Origin: Pseudo-nitzschia pungens
Taxonomy: Eukaryota > Bacillariophyta > Bacillariophyceae > Bacillariales > Bacillariaceae
Direction of reading: 5' to 3'
NCBI GenBank assembly: GCA_037355855.1
Contig: CM074759.1
Coordinates: 5,518,001-5,582,000, forward strand
DNA: 64,000 nucleotides
A model generated the notes under the pieces. It saw only the letters and a list, made by a program, of their open reading frames with translations. It did no database searches and was not told the DNA's origin. The position numbers and the translations under genes were made by a program. Positions 51,903 through 62,581 of the stretch are shown one piece after another. Each line of letters begins with the position of its first letter. Positions within the stretch are counted from its first letter, which is position 1.

Positions 51903-54900
51903 TTACCACATGCATCGGGCACAGTGTTCTTTCAAAGCTGGACCATTCAATAGCTTGGTGAATAAGTCGGCAATATTGGTCTCACCAGGCTCCTTTGCAA
52001 TTCGAATTGTTCCAGCAGCAATAGACTCGCGCGCCTTGTGGTATGCGACGCTGTTGTGCTTCTTGTTGCAAGGGCTCTCTGGTCTGGTAGTATTTTTGAC
52101 AACAGACTCGTTATCACAGTACACATTCGTAGGACCTTCAATAGGAACGCCCATCATCCGGAGCTTGTACCTGAGCCCTTCAATCAGTTCAATGGCAATT
52201 CGGAGTGCCACTATTTCAGAACCAAAGGTTGACGTCTCGACAGTGGTCTGGCGTTTGCTGAACCACAGGATAGGGGCTCTGTTTACAAAGATGATAATCC
52301 CGGTATGGGACCTTCTTGTTGCTTTGCATCCGGCATGATCCGCATCGACAAAACAACTCATAATAACTGCTTTTCCAAGAGGTTCAGGAGCATCCGGTGG
52401 CAATACTTCCTTGGCATCAGGATAAAACTCGCTCCAGTCGCAGTTGGGGAATCTGGACTCATCCACTTCAGGCCGGGTCTCATCAAACACCAACTTGGAT
52501 CGGGCATGCGCCTTGAGATAGGCAAACATGTGCAATACTTGGTTCAAATGCCCTGTTCTTGCTTGCGCAAGATACCTAGACATAAGGGATACAGGCATGA
52601 CCAAATCCAGTCTCCCAAGTTCGCACAACCACCTCAATACACCAATCAGGCCCTGGTAGTAGTTCTGCTTACTTGGATCCAGTTCGGCGGTTACATCAAC
52701 TTCTGGACGATAATCGGATGTCAACGGGGTAGACACCTTGTTCGGAAGGTACTTGTAACCATACTGCTCAGTGCCAAGCTCCTTCTCTACTGCGTCGATG
52801 GCTTTCTTGGCATATTTCTCGGAGGACATCGCCCACTTGGGAATTGGATCGTCTTCGACCACGTGCAGATTGACATCAGCGCCCAGATACAAGGTTGGAA
52901 CTTCTATAGTCCCGTCCTTCAGCGTGAAGCGCTGTTCGATACTTTCCAACTGTCGTCGAGGGTCCTCGCTGCAACAGATAATATCGTCGACGTATGCAAT
53001 CAGGTAGGCCCAGTACCTAGAGCCGTCCTTTCGTGTCTCCACTCGCATATGAACGTCAGGATCAGCCTTACAGGGTTGGTATCCTAGCGTTCGTAGGTGC
53101 TTGGTCAAATAGGATCGGAACGACGCGCCTGCAACAGGAAGTCCATACAGCGCTCGAACGATCTTACATACCTGTCCTACCAAATGCGGGGGAAAACCAT
53201 CTTCAGCTCGTGCAACCAAATAATACTTCTTCTTGATCGGCGCTGTAAGGTAGGCATTCTGGATGTCCGCAGACAGTACGTCCAAATTGTTCAGGGCTGC
53301 CAACAGGAAGAAGATACGGACTGAATCCCTGCTAGGTACACTGCTGAAGGTATGTTCCTTAGCTGTTGCTTGTACCTTATGGCCATCGGCGACGAGCCGT
53401 GCTTTCCGCGTCAGGGACCCCAACTTCACATCAAAGATCATGTGCGTCGTGATCTTACTGAATCCTTCGGCCTTGAGACCTTCGACGGTGTAGCTGGAGT
53501 CAAACTCGAACGCCATCTCGTTGTTTCTCATCTCCTTCGCAATCGCCTTCTCCCAATAGTCCGTTCCCGTCTTTCGGTCGATGGCAAGAGCTTCAGGGAT
53601 AGAATGTGGTAGCTCCACTCCGAACTTGTGCGTCCGATCCCAGTACTTGTTTCGCTTGGTGGCTTTGAGGATTCGCTTCTTCCTTCGTAGTACATGGTGA
53701 ATCCACCATCGAAATGCTGGCTGATCCGAGATCTTGGCGGATATGGCGTACTCTGCGGTCTGCACAGGAAAGGACTCTTTCAGATCGCTCAACTTACACC
53801 AGGATTCGGTTCCGTCTTTCCAACTGACGAGCAATCGCCATCCCTTCGTTGTAGGCCTTGGGACTTTGCGACCATACTTGTTGGTGATCGTCGCATCTTG
53901 CTTCCTAACGGCAGATCCGTCCTTCTCGTGGTCGATAATCTCGTCCAGTAGAGAGAACATTCGTCCGTCGTCATCGATCTCGCTGTACATGCTCTCAGCA
54001 ACGATATTGGCGGTGTACTGCTCGATGGAACCATCTGGAAACTGCAGATCATACATTCTGGTATCAAGGATAGGGTTATCATTCCTCTTACCAATCGGAT
54101 TGCCATTAAGATCAGCAGAACGATTCTTCACAACACACCGTAGTCGTTCGTCGCCCTTCTGGATCATGACATTATTACCAATATACTCATCATAGTCATC
54201 CCCATCAGGTATGAGGTCGTCGATGTCTGGGATGGAAGCTTCAGGCTCGGCGAGCTCCCACCTTTCTTGGTGACCCTCAAATAACTCAGCAGGGGGATCA
54301 GGGTACGTAGCTTGGAACTTTGCGTCGTTATCCTCAACCTTGTCCCCGATCTTGGATTCCACTGCTTGGTCAAATGAGTCCATATAGCGCTTGACGTCAT
54401 GGGAACGCCATTCTTCTTCAGTAACAGCACGGACTGTGTTAGTGCTTACCGGCATGGCCGCCTCGTTCAGGATCCAGTGGCAGTCTCCGCCTCCGAATCG
54501 GTCACCGCACGGGCCAAGCCATCGTCCCAGCTTCTCGGTCCCATCAGAGAGATCAACCCAATAGACGAAATCATACCATTCATGGGCTTGGTACAGAGAT
54601 ATGTCAGGCATGTACCCATGTACAATTTCGAACGGCGTTCGACCCATCATCGTAGGATCACTGGAAGCAGTGCGCTGTCGGATGGCAGCAACGAGCTCTC
54701 CGCAGAAAGCCCACAGGCGCTTGGGGGATCGCTTCCGGGCCGTCTTCTTACGTATACTTCTGCTGATATGGCCGATGCTGAGCTCCGCGCGATTCTGGAA
54801 GGGACATCTTGGCTGGATGAAAGTCTGGTGGATATGGTTTTTGCTGACGACCTTATTCCATGGAGTCTTGTAAGTACCAGGGGCGCCTTGCTCTCGAGCG

Positions 54901-56420
54901 CCATCAGATATCAAATGCTCGGGGATACCGACGTCGTGGATGAAAATCTTCAGGCCTTCATACGCTTGCTTCTTGCCCTGTATAGGTATGAACTCGTCGT
55001 AGCCCTTACCATTACTGAAAACTTGGGCGGCTGAATCTTGTCGCATGATGCTCGGGACCTTTGCCATCCAGGTGTCGGTGTACCATTTGCCAGCCGCGAT
55101 GCGCTTGTTTCTGAAGCTCTGCGTTGGCAATCGGCGGACAAGAGGATGCATAGGGTTGCGGAACCCTTTCTGCGTCGTGACTCGAAGGGTATCCGCAGCC
55201 TTTCTCGGAGATACATCCCAGATCTTGGACAGACGGTCGGAGTCGATCTTGCAGTATCGTTCGGTGTCAATCGTCGGACCCCACTTGGCTCGTCTGGCGA
55301 TAGTGTCGAGCTCGGGATCGACTGGTTCGACTGCATCGTCGTCCCATCGAACATGCTTGTAAACGGCAGACAGGCAGACGGGGGAATCCCTGCAACGGGG
55401 ATCCAATTCGAAGCGCTCACGTCCATCGGTGTAGGCGCGCTCGTACAGAGGGGTATGCAGGGCGTTGACTGTAAGACTTGGAACTGTATCCTCGTCTACA
55501 TCATCGTCCCCGCAAGTCTTCAGGGAATCGCCCGAATGAAAAAGAGAAGATAGCCGCGCATCCAGACGCGAGTCGGATGCGATCGCACATGGGGTCAGAT
55601 CACGGCGGGTACAGAGTTGCTGAAGGCTCCGCAGCTTGTACTTCTCATAGCAATCATGCTGTGGCAGGATCAGCTCGTCGCTCCGAAGAGGCTTGTCGTA
55701 CAAATGGGGACTGAAGTTGGACCGTGTTTCGACGGGCTCCAGCTTACGCTTGTTGGACTTCTTGGACTGCTTCGTGGTCGGCGCGGACGCATGGGGCGTC
55801 CCCGCGCGAAGGACAGACACCGTAGGATTCAACGGATGAGATCCGTCGATGGCTTCTTCGGCTTGCTCGAACTTCTTGCTCTTCGGATCCCAAGGGAAGT
55901 CTCGGGTAGCAACGACATGATCGCATGTAGCCATTTCATGCTTGGTTGGCTTGCGGGAAGAGAAATAGGACACGACCCCATCAAGCAAGAGCTTGATGTC
56001 GAGGGTGTGTCCCGCATGGGGATCTTCAGGATCGGTATTGTCAATATGGATGGAGTGACTGGACTGTTCATCATACTGACGGGGCGTTTCGCTGACACGA
56101 TTGGGATGGCAATCCCGTATCTGATTCGGACAAATCAAGCTGTGGGACAACTTGTCGCCAAAATACAGGGCTTCGTGGAAATAAATCAACCAAACTTTCC
56201 CGTTGGTATCTGTGTAGGCCGTAACACAGGTCCCAATAGGAATGTTCTTGATAGGCTCGAGCTCAGGCGAAAAAGGATGAACATCAACGTGGCTGACGAC
56301 TTGGTCTTCAAGCAAGATCATATTGGAACCGGCGGCGGTCGTATCAGCGTGGCTGTCCAGCTCGCATTGCCCCTCATGTCTGGGTGGGGGGCGCGCGCGC
56401 GGGAGATCCATCTGGTACAA
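51903..56420 (-). CDS. Copia A pol: protease, integrase, RT, RNase H
   Basis: 1505 codons, no interruption. Copia order: protease site CELDSHADTTAAGSNM at about residues 19-34, where DSHADT stands in place of the usual DTG/DSG; integrase with QDSAAQVFSNG (Asp), HLISDGAREQ (Asp) and NRAELSIGHISRSI (Glu); RT with LVADGHKVQA, SADIQNAYLTAPI, ALYGLPVAGASF and catalytic AYVDDIICC (YVDD at residue 1143, bases 52983-52994); RNase H with FVDADHAGCKATRRSHTG (about 1358), FGSEIVALRIAIELIEGLRY, NVYCDNESVV and a C-terminal NIADLFTKLL. It lies in the same frame as gag, 42 bases after the gag TGA with no other stop between, so gag-pol could be made by TGA readthrough. Confidence 0.92.
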   Translation of the reverse strand: MYQMDLPRARPPPRHEGQCELDSHADTTAAGSNMILLEDQVVSHVDVHPFSPELEPIKNIPIGTCVTAYTDTNGKVWLIYFHEALYFGDKLSHSLICPNQIRDCHPNRVSETPRQYDEQSSHSIHIDNTDPEDPHAGHTLDIKLLLDGVVSYFSSRKPTKHEMATCDHVVATRDFPWDPKSKKFEQAEEAIDGSHPLNPTVSVLRAGTPHASAPTTKQSKKSNKRKLEPVETRSNFSPHLYDKPLRSDELILPQHDCYEKYKLRSLQQLCTRRDLTPCAIASDSRLDARLSSLFHSGDSLKTCGDDDVDEDTVPSLTVNALHTPLYERAYTDGRERFELDPRCRDSPVCLSAVYKHVRWDDDAVEPVDPELDTIARRAKWGPTIDTERYCKIDSDRLSKIWDVSPRKAADTLRVTTQKGFRNPMHPLVRRLPTQSFRNKRIAAGKWYTDTWMAKVPSIMRQDSAAQVFSNGKGYDEFIPIQGKKQAYEGLKIFIHDVGIPEHLISDGAREQGAPGTYKTPWNKVVSKNHIHQTFIQPRCPFQNRAELSIGHISRSIRKKTARKRSPKRLWAFCGELVAAIRQRTASSDPTMMGRTPFEIVHGYMPDISLYQAHEWYDFVYWVDLSDGTEKLGRWLGPCGDRFGGGDCHWILNEAAMPVSTNTVRAVTEEEWRSHDVKRYMDSFDQAVESKIGDKVEDNDAKFQATYPDPPAELFEGHQERWELAEPEASIPDIDDLIPDGDDYDEYIGNNVMIQKGDERLRCVVKNRSADLNGNPIGKRNDNPILDTRMYDLQFPDGSIEQYTANIVAESMYSEIDDDGRMFSLLDEIIDHEKDGSAVRKQDATITNKYGRKVPRPTTKGWRLLVSWKDGTESWCKLSDLKESFPVQTAEYAISAKISDQPAFRWWIHHVLRRKKRILKATKRNKYWDRTHKFGVELPHSIPEALAIDRKTGTDYWEKAIAKEMRNNEMAFEFDSSYTVEGLKAEGFSKITTHMIFDVKLGSLTRKARLVADGHKVQATAKEHTFSSVPSRDSVRIFFLLAALNNLDVLSADIQNAYLTAPIKKKYYLVARAEDGFPPHLVGQVCKIVRALYGLPVAGASFRSYLTKHLRTLGYQPCKADPDVHMRVETRKDGSRYWAYLIAYVDDIICCSEDPRRQLESIEQRFTLKDGTIEVPTLYLGADVNLHVVEDDPIPKWAMSSEKYAKKAIDAVEKELGTEQYGYKYLPNKVSTPLTSDYRPEVDVTAELDPSKQNYYQGLIGVLRWLCELGRLDLVMPVSLMSRYLAQARTGHLNQVLHMFAYLKAHARSKLVFDETRPEVDESRFPNCDWSEFYPDAKEVLPPDAPEPLGKAVIMSCFVDADHAGCKATRRSHTGIIIFVNRAPILWFSKRQTTVETSTFGSEIVALRIAIELIEGLRYKLRMMGVPIEGPTNVYCDNESVVKNTTRPESPCNKKHNSVAYHKARESIAAGTIRIAKEPGETNIADLFTKLLNGPALKEHCARCMW

Positions 56421-56462
56421 CAGCCGGCCAACCTTACTTAATTTCGGGCACCGGCCGTCGTT

Positions 56463-58451
56463 TCAGTTCTTGGGGGTCTGTCCTTGGTTCGAGCCGTTGC
56501 CCTTCTTCTTGCCCTTCTTGCGCCCCTTGGGCCCAAAACTGTTCCCTGCGCCTTGGGTCGCGTCCGCGTGCGCGGTCGCGGAGGCAGCAGGCGTGGTAGA
56601 ACTAGTGGACTGAATAGTTCGAGCTTTCTTCTGCTGGCGGAGGTCATACAACTGCTTTCGTTGTTCCTTGGAGAAGGTCTTGTAGACTTCATGGGGATAC
56701 TGCTTGTCCTCAATCTTGCCGCTGTACGATCCACCCTTGTTGCTTCCTTGGTTGCCACCACCTTGGTGGACAGAGGAGATACTTCGCGCGCGCTTGGTTG
56801 CAACCGCACCCATCTTCCGTATGCCGAGGCATTTCTTGAAGAATGAGACGCATTCATTGAAGTTCGTGGTATACTTGTCACTGTCGAGGGCTTGGATCTT
56901 GGGGTTCTCAAACCGATCGTCTTGGATGCTGTGGATGAAACGCATGGTGAAGTCCTCTTCGTCGTGCAACTTGTTGTGGTTGGAGAGCGTAGTCTGGAAA
57001 TTCAACCAAGTTCTGCAGTGCTTCTCAAAGTCGTAGGTGCGGGAATCACCTGTATAGCGGGAGGTGTACATACCGGTACGGACCTTGTCAAGAATAGCCG
57101 CGACGTTGGTTGCGGAGAAGGCATTCTCGTAGAGATGTAGGAAAGCCGCTCGGGCGTCCCCAGTTGGGTTCTTCGCGTCTTTGTACCTTCGAGTGTAGGC
57201 CCAAGCGGGGCCATCACGGACTGCGTTGCAGAGCAATACCCAAACGTCGTGGTTGTCAGTGACGAACTGCGGGCCTTCAAGCGTGGCGCATCGGACATTG
57301 TAATCCATCCAGTTGGAAAAAATCCCGTCCTTCCCAACAGTGGCGGATCTCTCTGCTGCAGTCACCGTCTCTTGCTCCTTCGGACGGATGACGTATGATA
57401 GGGGAAACCCTTGTTCATTGTACTGGAAGCGGAGGAACTGACGAAAGCTTTCTTCCCACTGACGGAAGTTGTCAAGGTTGGCGAGCTTCGGCGGAGTAAT
57501 GGACGCTGAGACGGCCTCCTTGTCGGCGGTCTGCATTTCATGCAGGCGCTGGCGTGTTCTGTCGGCTGCAAGGGGATCACTAAGCCAGGTATGGGCAGTA
57601 GGCTTGATACCAATGAGAGGTTGGTAGCGGATCCACTCCGAAAGAAGCTGGAAGGATTGTCTGAAGGATAGTCCGATAAATACTCGTTCATGGTAGGGGC
57701 ACATCGGATGACGACCCCCATTGAAGTCACGGAGGTACTTGGGGAGTTCCTTGGCAGAGAGCTGTTGGATCGCCTCGATGCTGTTGAGACCATTTCGGAA
57801 TAGTTCATCCGCCGTATCACTGTTACTGAAGCCAGAGAGGATCTTGTGGAGGTCTAACTCCCTTGAGCTGAGCTTTGCTCCATTCTTGTATCCAGAGATT
57901 CCACCATTAGCTTGGGCTGTGGCATGGGCTTGGAGGATTTCAGGATTGGCTCCTGTAGGGGCGGCGACAGGAGCAGGGGCAGGGGCAGGAGCAGCTGCAG
58001 GAGCTGGGGCACGAGCGGCGGCGGCAGCAGCAGCAGCGGCAGCTTCAGCAGCAATCCGAGCTGCGTTCTCGTTGCGCATTGCTCTCAGTTCTTGAATAGC
58101 AGCAAGCAGGATCATCTCAGATCGGGGTTGGATGTCAAGGTTGGGTTCTTGTTGGACTCTGGAGCCTCCAAACGCAGCAGGGACAGCAGGAGCAATAGGA
58201 GGGACTCCAGGCGCTCCGACAGGGGGGACTCCAGCTCCAGGCGCTCCGACAGGGGGAACGCCGGCGACAGGGGGAACACCGGCTCCAGGCGCTCCGACAG
58301 GGGGAACGCCGACTCCGGCTCCGGCTCCGGGGACAGCTCCACCACCATCTCCAGGGGCGGCGTCTCCTCCAGGGGCAGCGCCACCTCCAGGGGCGCCGTC
58401 TCCGGCGGCGGCTGCAGCGGCGGCGGCTTGGCTTCTAGTTTGCTTGGCCAT
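56463..58451 (-). CDS. Copia A gag
   Basis: 662 codons. An Ala/Gly/Pro-rich N-terminus with repeats of GVPPVGAPGA (residues about 35-90), a second Ala/Pro stretch (about 140-170), then the capsid-like part (DLHKILSGFSNSDTADELF, LPKYLRDFNGGRHPMCPYHE, WLNFQTTLSNHNKLHDEED). The C-terminus is basic (GPKGRKKGKKKGNG) and takes the place of a zinc knuckle, none being present. It ends TGA at 56463-56465, context AAC-TGA-AAC. ATGGCCAAGCAAA at the start is conserved in the decayed copy at 3449, supporting the start choice. Confidence 0.88.
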   Translation of the reverse strand: MAKQTRSQAAAAAAAAGDGAPGGGAAPGGDAAPGDGGGAVPGAGAGVGVPPVGAPGAGVPPVAGVPPVGAPGAGVPPVGAPGVPPIAPAVPAAFGGSRVQQEPNLDIQPRSEMILLAAIQELRAMRNENAARIAAEAAAAAAAAAARAPAPAAAPAPAPAPVAAPTGANPEILQAHATAQANGGISGYKNGAKLSSRELDLHKILSGFSNSDTADELFRNGLNSIEAIQQLSAKELPKYLRDFNGGRHPMCPYHERVFIGLSFRQSFQLLSEWIRYQPLIGIKPTAHTWLSDPLAADRTRQRLHEMQTADKEAVSASITPPKLANLDNFRQWEESFRQFLRFQYNEQGFPLSYVIRPKEQETVTAAERSATVGKDGIFSNWMDYNVRCATLEGPQFVTDNHDVWVLLCNAVRDGPAWAYTRRYKDAKNPTGDARAAFLHLYENAFSATNVAAILDKVRTGMYTSRYTGDSRTYDFEKHCRTWLNFQTTLSNHNKLHDEEDFTMRFIHSIQDDRFENPKIQALDSDKYTTNFNECVSFFKKCLGIRKMGAVATKRARSISSVHQGGGNQGSNKGGSYSGKIEDKQYPHEVYKTFSKEQRKQLYDLRQQKKARTIQSTSSTTPAASATAHADATQGAGNSFGPKGRKKGKKKGNGSNQGQTPKN

Positions 58452-59406
58452 GGTTGACTTTGCTTGACTTGCTCTGAGTAACTAACTTGCTTCGGTTTCC
58501 AAATTCTTTTGTGGTGGGGACTGTCTCCATCCAAGTTGTCGATCGAAGGTTCGGGAGCTGTCTCCAATCGATGGTCCGCGTCGATTGTTCCGTACTCGTC
58601 AATTCCGAAAGAAAAAGGTATCACGTATCACGTCAGCATTGGTGTCAACAGTTTCGTGCCGACGTCTTCGAAGAAAGGTATCCACATCAATGGTTGGCTA
58701 GGAAGGTATCCATTTCCGGTCCGATGGTTGGATGGTTGGTTATGACCAAAAGAAGAAGAATTCTATCGGTCTTTCTGCTCTGGACCAATCGATTTGATTC
58801 TGAGACATGACAGATCTCAGGGTTCTTGGCTTGTCTGATTCCAAATTCCCTTGGCTAAAATCAAAAAATCGATGGTATAGCAGGTTCGAGGTTGTCTGCG
58901 CCTCGTTGAGGTTGTCTGCGCCTCATTTATGGATGGTCCTGACGTCATGTCATTCGGTCTGCTGGACACTGTCTTCACTGGAATGTACGTGGTGGTCTGT
59001 CTCCACGAAAATTCTTTTCTTTTTCCAGTGTGGTTCCATCCATGGCAAGCAAGCGTCCCCCTTGAATCCTGTAAAATAACAGGGAATCATGGACGCTGCT
59101 TTCTCCACGTCCGTCTTGCTCCTTCCCCACCGGACTGAGCCTCCATGGAGCCACCATGATGCTCATCTACTGTATAAACAGGCCCCAGAGGTGGATGTGT
59201 GGGCTCCGGTCGTTTCGCGGGTCTAGGGAAGGGCTCCCCATTAACATCAGGGATCTCACGATGTCAGCTGCTGGTCCAGTTTCAGCTGAAGTTTTACATC
59301 CAAGTGTAGGCATGGATGCCAGTGGTGATCAGCCAGCTGGGTTTCTTCACACGCTCTAGCCGGCGTCCCGGTTCGTAGTGGGTCGAGCGGTGGGTCTGAT
59401 AAACTG
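58452..59406 (-). other. Copia A leader (5' untranslated)
   Basis: About 950 bp between the 5' LTR and gag, conserved with 2543-3448 of the decayed copy. No ORF is shared between the two, so it is probably non-coding leader with packaging and primer functions. Confidence 0.7.
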
Positions 59407-60305
59407 TGTTGATATTCGCTCGTCAGCGATCTTCGGGGACGACTCGTAGATGTATCTCGTACTGGTCTGTAAATAAGGAAAAGCCTTAACAATAATAATA
59501 CATAAAGTCCTGGCAAATCGTGAGTCTACAGTGGACTGTTCAAGGTCTATTGCATACGCTCAAGCAATACAAAGCACTTCCCTAGAGGTACATCGGAATC
59601 GGTCGTAAAGGAGGGCATGATAGGTTTCTATTTTAGAGTGTAAAAGAAAGAGTGAAAAGGAGCTGAGCCAAAGCGCTCAGCTCTGTATCGTGACATCGAT
59701 TCGCTAACTCGCTAATAACAGAGCTTCTGTAGCTCTGGTACTGTATCCTACGAGTAGCGTACCGTATCGGAGTATCGTAGGTATCTCCGATTAATTAGAT
59801 CGAAACGTGTGCTAGCGCGTTGGGTAACTGTCTGGGCCGGGCATCCAGTCATGGTACATATTACACACCAATGACCTGGCCCCGGCGGTAGCACGGTATC
59901 TTAGCATGGTACCATGGTATGCTAGCATCTTTCAGTATCTCGCAGCCTTAGCAACCCTAACCCTGTAGCATTTAGCTACACCACGACAGGAGGTGCTTTA
60001 CTCGGGGTACGTACGATTGGTACAAATCGTACGCGGCGACCCTAGTAAACTTTGCTAGCAATACTAGACAGGATAGGTCTGCTGCTAAGCCTGTTGCTAA
60101 GCCTGTTGCTAAGCCTGTTGCTAAGCCTGTTGCTAAGCCTGTTGCTAAGCCTGTTGCTAAGGATGTATGCTACCAATTAGCACACACCTCAGCACTCAGC
60201 TCAGCACTTGGTAGTCAGCTACTGGAGGTTGCTGACTGTAGCCCCAGTACACTCTCCTACACAGGAGCCTTAGCACAGATCATAGCACCACCTTGAATAT
60301 CTTCA
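59407..60305 (-). repeat. 5' LTR of Copia A
   Basis: Indistinguishable by eye from 50436-51334, including the number of 12-bp units (about 60083-60161). It should contain the promoter and start site of the element; none can be pinpointed. Confidence 0.9.
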
Positions 60306-60307
60306 TA

Positions 60308-60767
60308 CGGATATCCGTATATTACGGTTTTGGTTGGCATACCCTTTTCGGTCTGTCCATCCACTCAGAGTTGGTCCAATTAGTCCACTTGCTGGATTAT
60401 GTGTCACTTTTTCAGTCTGTATTTTCAAATTTTTCGATTATTTCCTGTTGTCGACCATGGTCCTGTTTAGGTACCTAGGTGTCTCTGTTGCTGCTGTTGC
60501 TCCCTCCTTTGGGGCTAACCACTGCTGGGGTCGGTCTTCCTGGTGCTGCAGACACTGGATATCCTTCTCCCTGTTTTGCTTCTTTGCGCCTCCATTTTTG
60601 GCAGTCTTTCGGTCTCGTCGGTCCTTTTCGATCGATCGGTCCCTTCCTGCTCATGGTCATCAGCACTCAGCTTGATTTTAAAATCATGCCATACCCCGGG
60701 TCTACTAGTGATTAGAATAGTAGTGATATGCAAATTGTGAGCTCTATTGGTTAGTCTATTTGTTACA
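60308..60767 (-). repeat. Gypsy C LTR, 5' piece (central LTR)
   Basis: The other part of the central LTR, ending TTTGTTACA (TGTAACAAATAGACT in sense). Together with 50205-50434 it makes a ~685-bp LTR. Beyond it at 60768 lies the 3' internal end of a Gypsy C copy, not unrelated flank. Confidence 0.85.
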
Positions 60768-60864
60768 GCTCCAACAGTCTCTGAATCGGCGATTCTATCA
60801 GCTCGCCAATTGTTTTATCCTTATCCTTAATCCAGTCCCGAGTAGACTCGTGACTGTATTCCGG

Positions 60865-61664
60865 TGCACGGCAAGTCCATACTTCTTCCGGCCGCTCTTC
60901 TTAAACATCTGGCATGTGTGGCAGTGTTTGCAGAGGTCCTGGATGTCCTTCCGTAGGCTTTTCCAGGTGAATACTGATCGAATGCTCTGTTCCATTCTCT
61001 TTTCTCCGGGATGGACCAGCATGCTGTGGTACCATTCCATGACTCTTTCCTTGAGTGTGTCGGGAATCAGAATCTTCCCTTCTTTGTGGATCAGACTGTA
61101 ACCTTCCACATTTTTGGTGGTCAGCTGGTTGCCTTTTTCCAAAGCACTCATGATTTCCGTGTCCTTTTGTTGGTAGAACTGGATCATATCCGGGGCAAGT
61201 GGGAATGCACTATTGCCCTGGAATTCTTCCGGCGCTTCTTCTCCAAGTGGGAATAGGAGTTGCCGGAGGTGCTCTTCCTCATCCGCGTAGGTGAGGGGCT
61301 TATTTGGTGGTAGCCATTCCACTGTGTCTGCTGGGTCATCTGTGATGTCCAGTCGGGACAGAGCATCTGCTGCGTCATTGTCTTTGCCAGCAACATGCTT
61401 GACTACTGGGTGGAACTCCTCCATGAGAAGGCGCCACCGGACCATCCTTTGGGTGGGCATCTGCTGATACAGTAGATTAAGGTGGTCTGTGTGAATAATC
61501 ACATCTTGGCCTCGTAGGATTCCTTCGAACGCTTTTAGTCCTTCCACTATTCCAAGGAGTTCTTTTTCTCCTACAGTGTAATTGAGTTGCGCTGAATTCA
61601 GTTTCCTTGTGTAGAATCCCAGGGGTTTGCAAGTGCTCAAGGTTTGATCAAAATGCTTTGCATG
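60865..61664 (-). pseudogene. Gypsy C RNase H and integrase zinc domain
   Basis: KPLGFYTRKLNSAQLNYTVG, EKELLGIVEGLKAF, VIIHTDHLNLLYQQ and RWRLLMEEFHPVVKHVAGKD are RNase H motifs, the last leading into NDAADALSRLD. The integrase HHCC domain is MEWYHSMLVHPGEKR with CKHCHTCQMFKKSG. The frame then jumps to AVHRNTVTSLL, out of integrase, because the core is deleted. The short frame upstream, at 61665-61727, is LINE sequence read backwards. Confidence 0.8.
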
Positions 61665-61679
61665 TTGCCATTTCTGGTC

Positions 61680-62581
61680 CTCCCCTTCTTCAATATTGGC
61701 AGACCCACCATGATATTCCCATTCCACAACCTGTTTTGGGTTCCATCCATTGGTGTGCTCATCTGTCTGCCTTCAAGCGATTACCTCCTGGCATGCAAAG
61801 GTGGTTTGTCAAGTTTGCTTCTGGATGCATTGGTGTTGGCAACCAACTACTTCACTACCAGTATCAGGATCACTCCAGGTGCCCATTGTGTGATGCAGAC
61901 AATGAGAAGGTGTCTCATGTGCTCTCCTGCAAGGACACTGGAGCAGTACAGCACAGTGTGTCAGCTTTCAAGGGACCACTGCAGAAGAGGCTTGAAGTTG
62001 AACAAACTGATCCATCATTGGTTGTTGCCATTGTGGATCTTCTCACCAGAGTTCGGAAGGGCCAGAACATTTATCCATCATCCTACTCACTTGCAATTGC
62101 GTCTGCTGTCAGGGCACAGAGGACTATTGGCTGGCACAACTGGCTTCTGGGTAGGTGGTCTCCTCGCTGGTATCAAATTCAGGCTGACTACTACTCCCAC
62201 ATTGGAAGCAAGCGCTCTCCCAAACGTTGGGCTACAGCTATCATCCATCAGTTCTTTCTTACCTCCTGGGATCTTTGGACCTACAGAAATGAACGACTCC
62301 ATGGTCCTGGGGGTACCCTGGATGCTGAACAACACCAATCTCTTGATGCTTCCATCACCTCAGAATTGGCAATTGGTGCAGCTGGTGCACTTCCCCAGTC
62401 ACACTCCCTGTTACAAACCCCTTTCCACGTCCTACAAGGTTACACCCTGACTGCCAAGCGGCAGTGGCTTGCAACCATCCACCTTGCAAGGAAGCAATAT
62501 GCAGCGCCTGTCCCACCAGTGCAGCCATACCAACAAGAGGCTGCTCTTCTCAGAGCCTGGCTTACTGGACCTCAGGGTTGA
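61680..62581 (+). CDS. LINE ORF C-terminal domain (partial)
   Basis: About 300 residues, open to TGA at 62579-62581. It begins within the region after reverse transcriptase (YWQTHHDIPIPQPVLGSIHW), then LPPGMQRWFVKFASGCIGVG, and a zinc-finger-like CPLCDADNEKVSHVLSC (C-x2-C...H-x3-C). A conserved tail follows: GWHNWLLGRWSPRWYQIQ, WDLWTYRNERLHGPGG and RQWLATIHLARKQYA. This tail is one I recognise as following the reverse transcriptase in stramenopile LINEs. It probably contacts RNA or DNA during insertion. The Met at 61607 is in Gypsy DNA and not a real start. Confidence 0.75.

Larger units (their letters stand above)
50435..60307 (-). mobile_element. Copia A retrotransposon, apparently intact and young
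   Basis: 9.87 kb. The ~900-bp LTRs are indistinguishable by eye at a constant offset of 8971, gag is 662 codons and pol 1505 codons, both uninterrupted. A CGGAT direct repeat flanks it (50430-50434 and 60308-60312) within the Gypsy C LTR, and the uninterrupted LTR at 12932-13592 shows a single CCGGATAT there. The canonical ends TGAAGATATTC...GAATATCAACA leave one or two extra bases next to the duplication. The sequence between LTR and pol end (51337-51902) is untranslated. It is the only element here with all retrotransposon functions apparently complete. Confidence 0.9.

Noticed and set aside
52305..53087. 260-codon plus-strand frame and others antisense to Copia A pol
   Set aside because: Antisense shadows of a well-supported polyprotein.
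61644..62450. 268-codon frame overlapping the LINE ORF
   Set aside because: Lacks the conserved HVLSC, QRW and WDLW motifs that the other frame carries.
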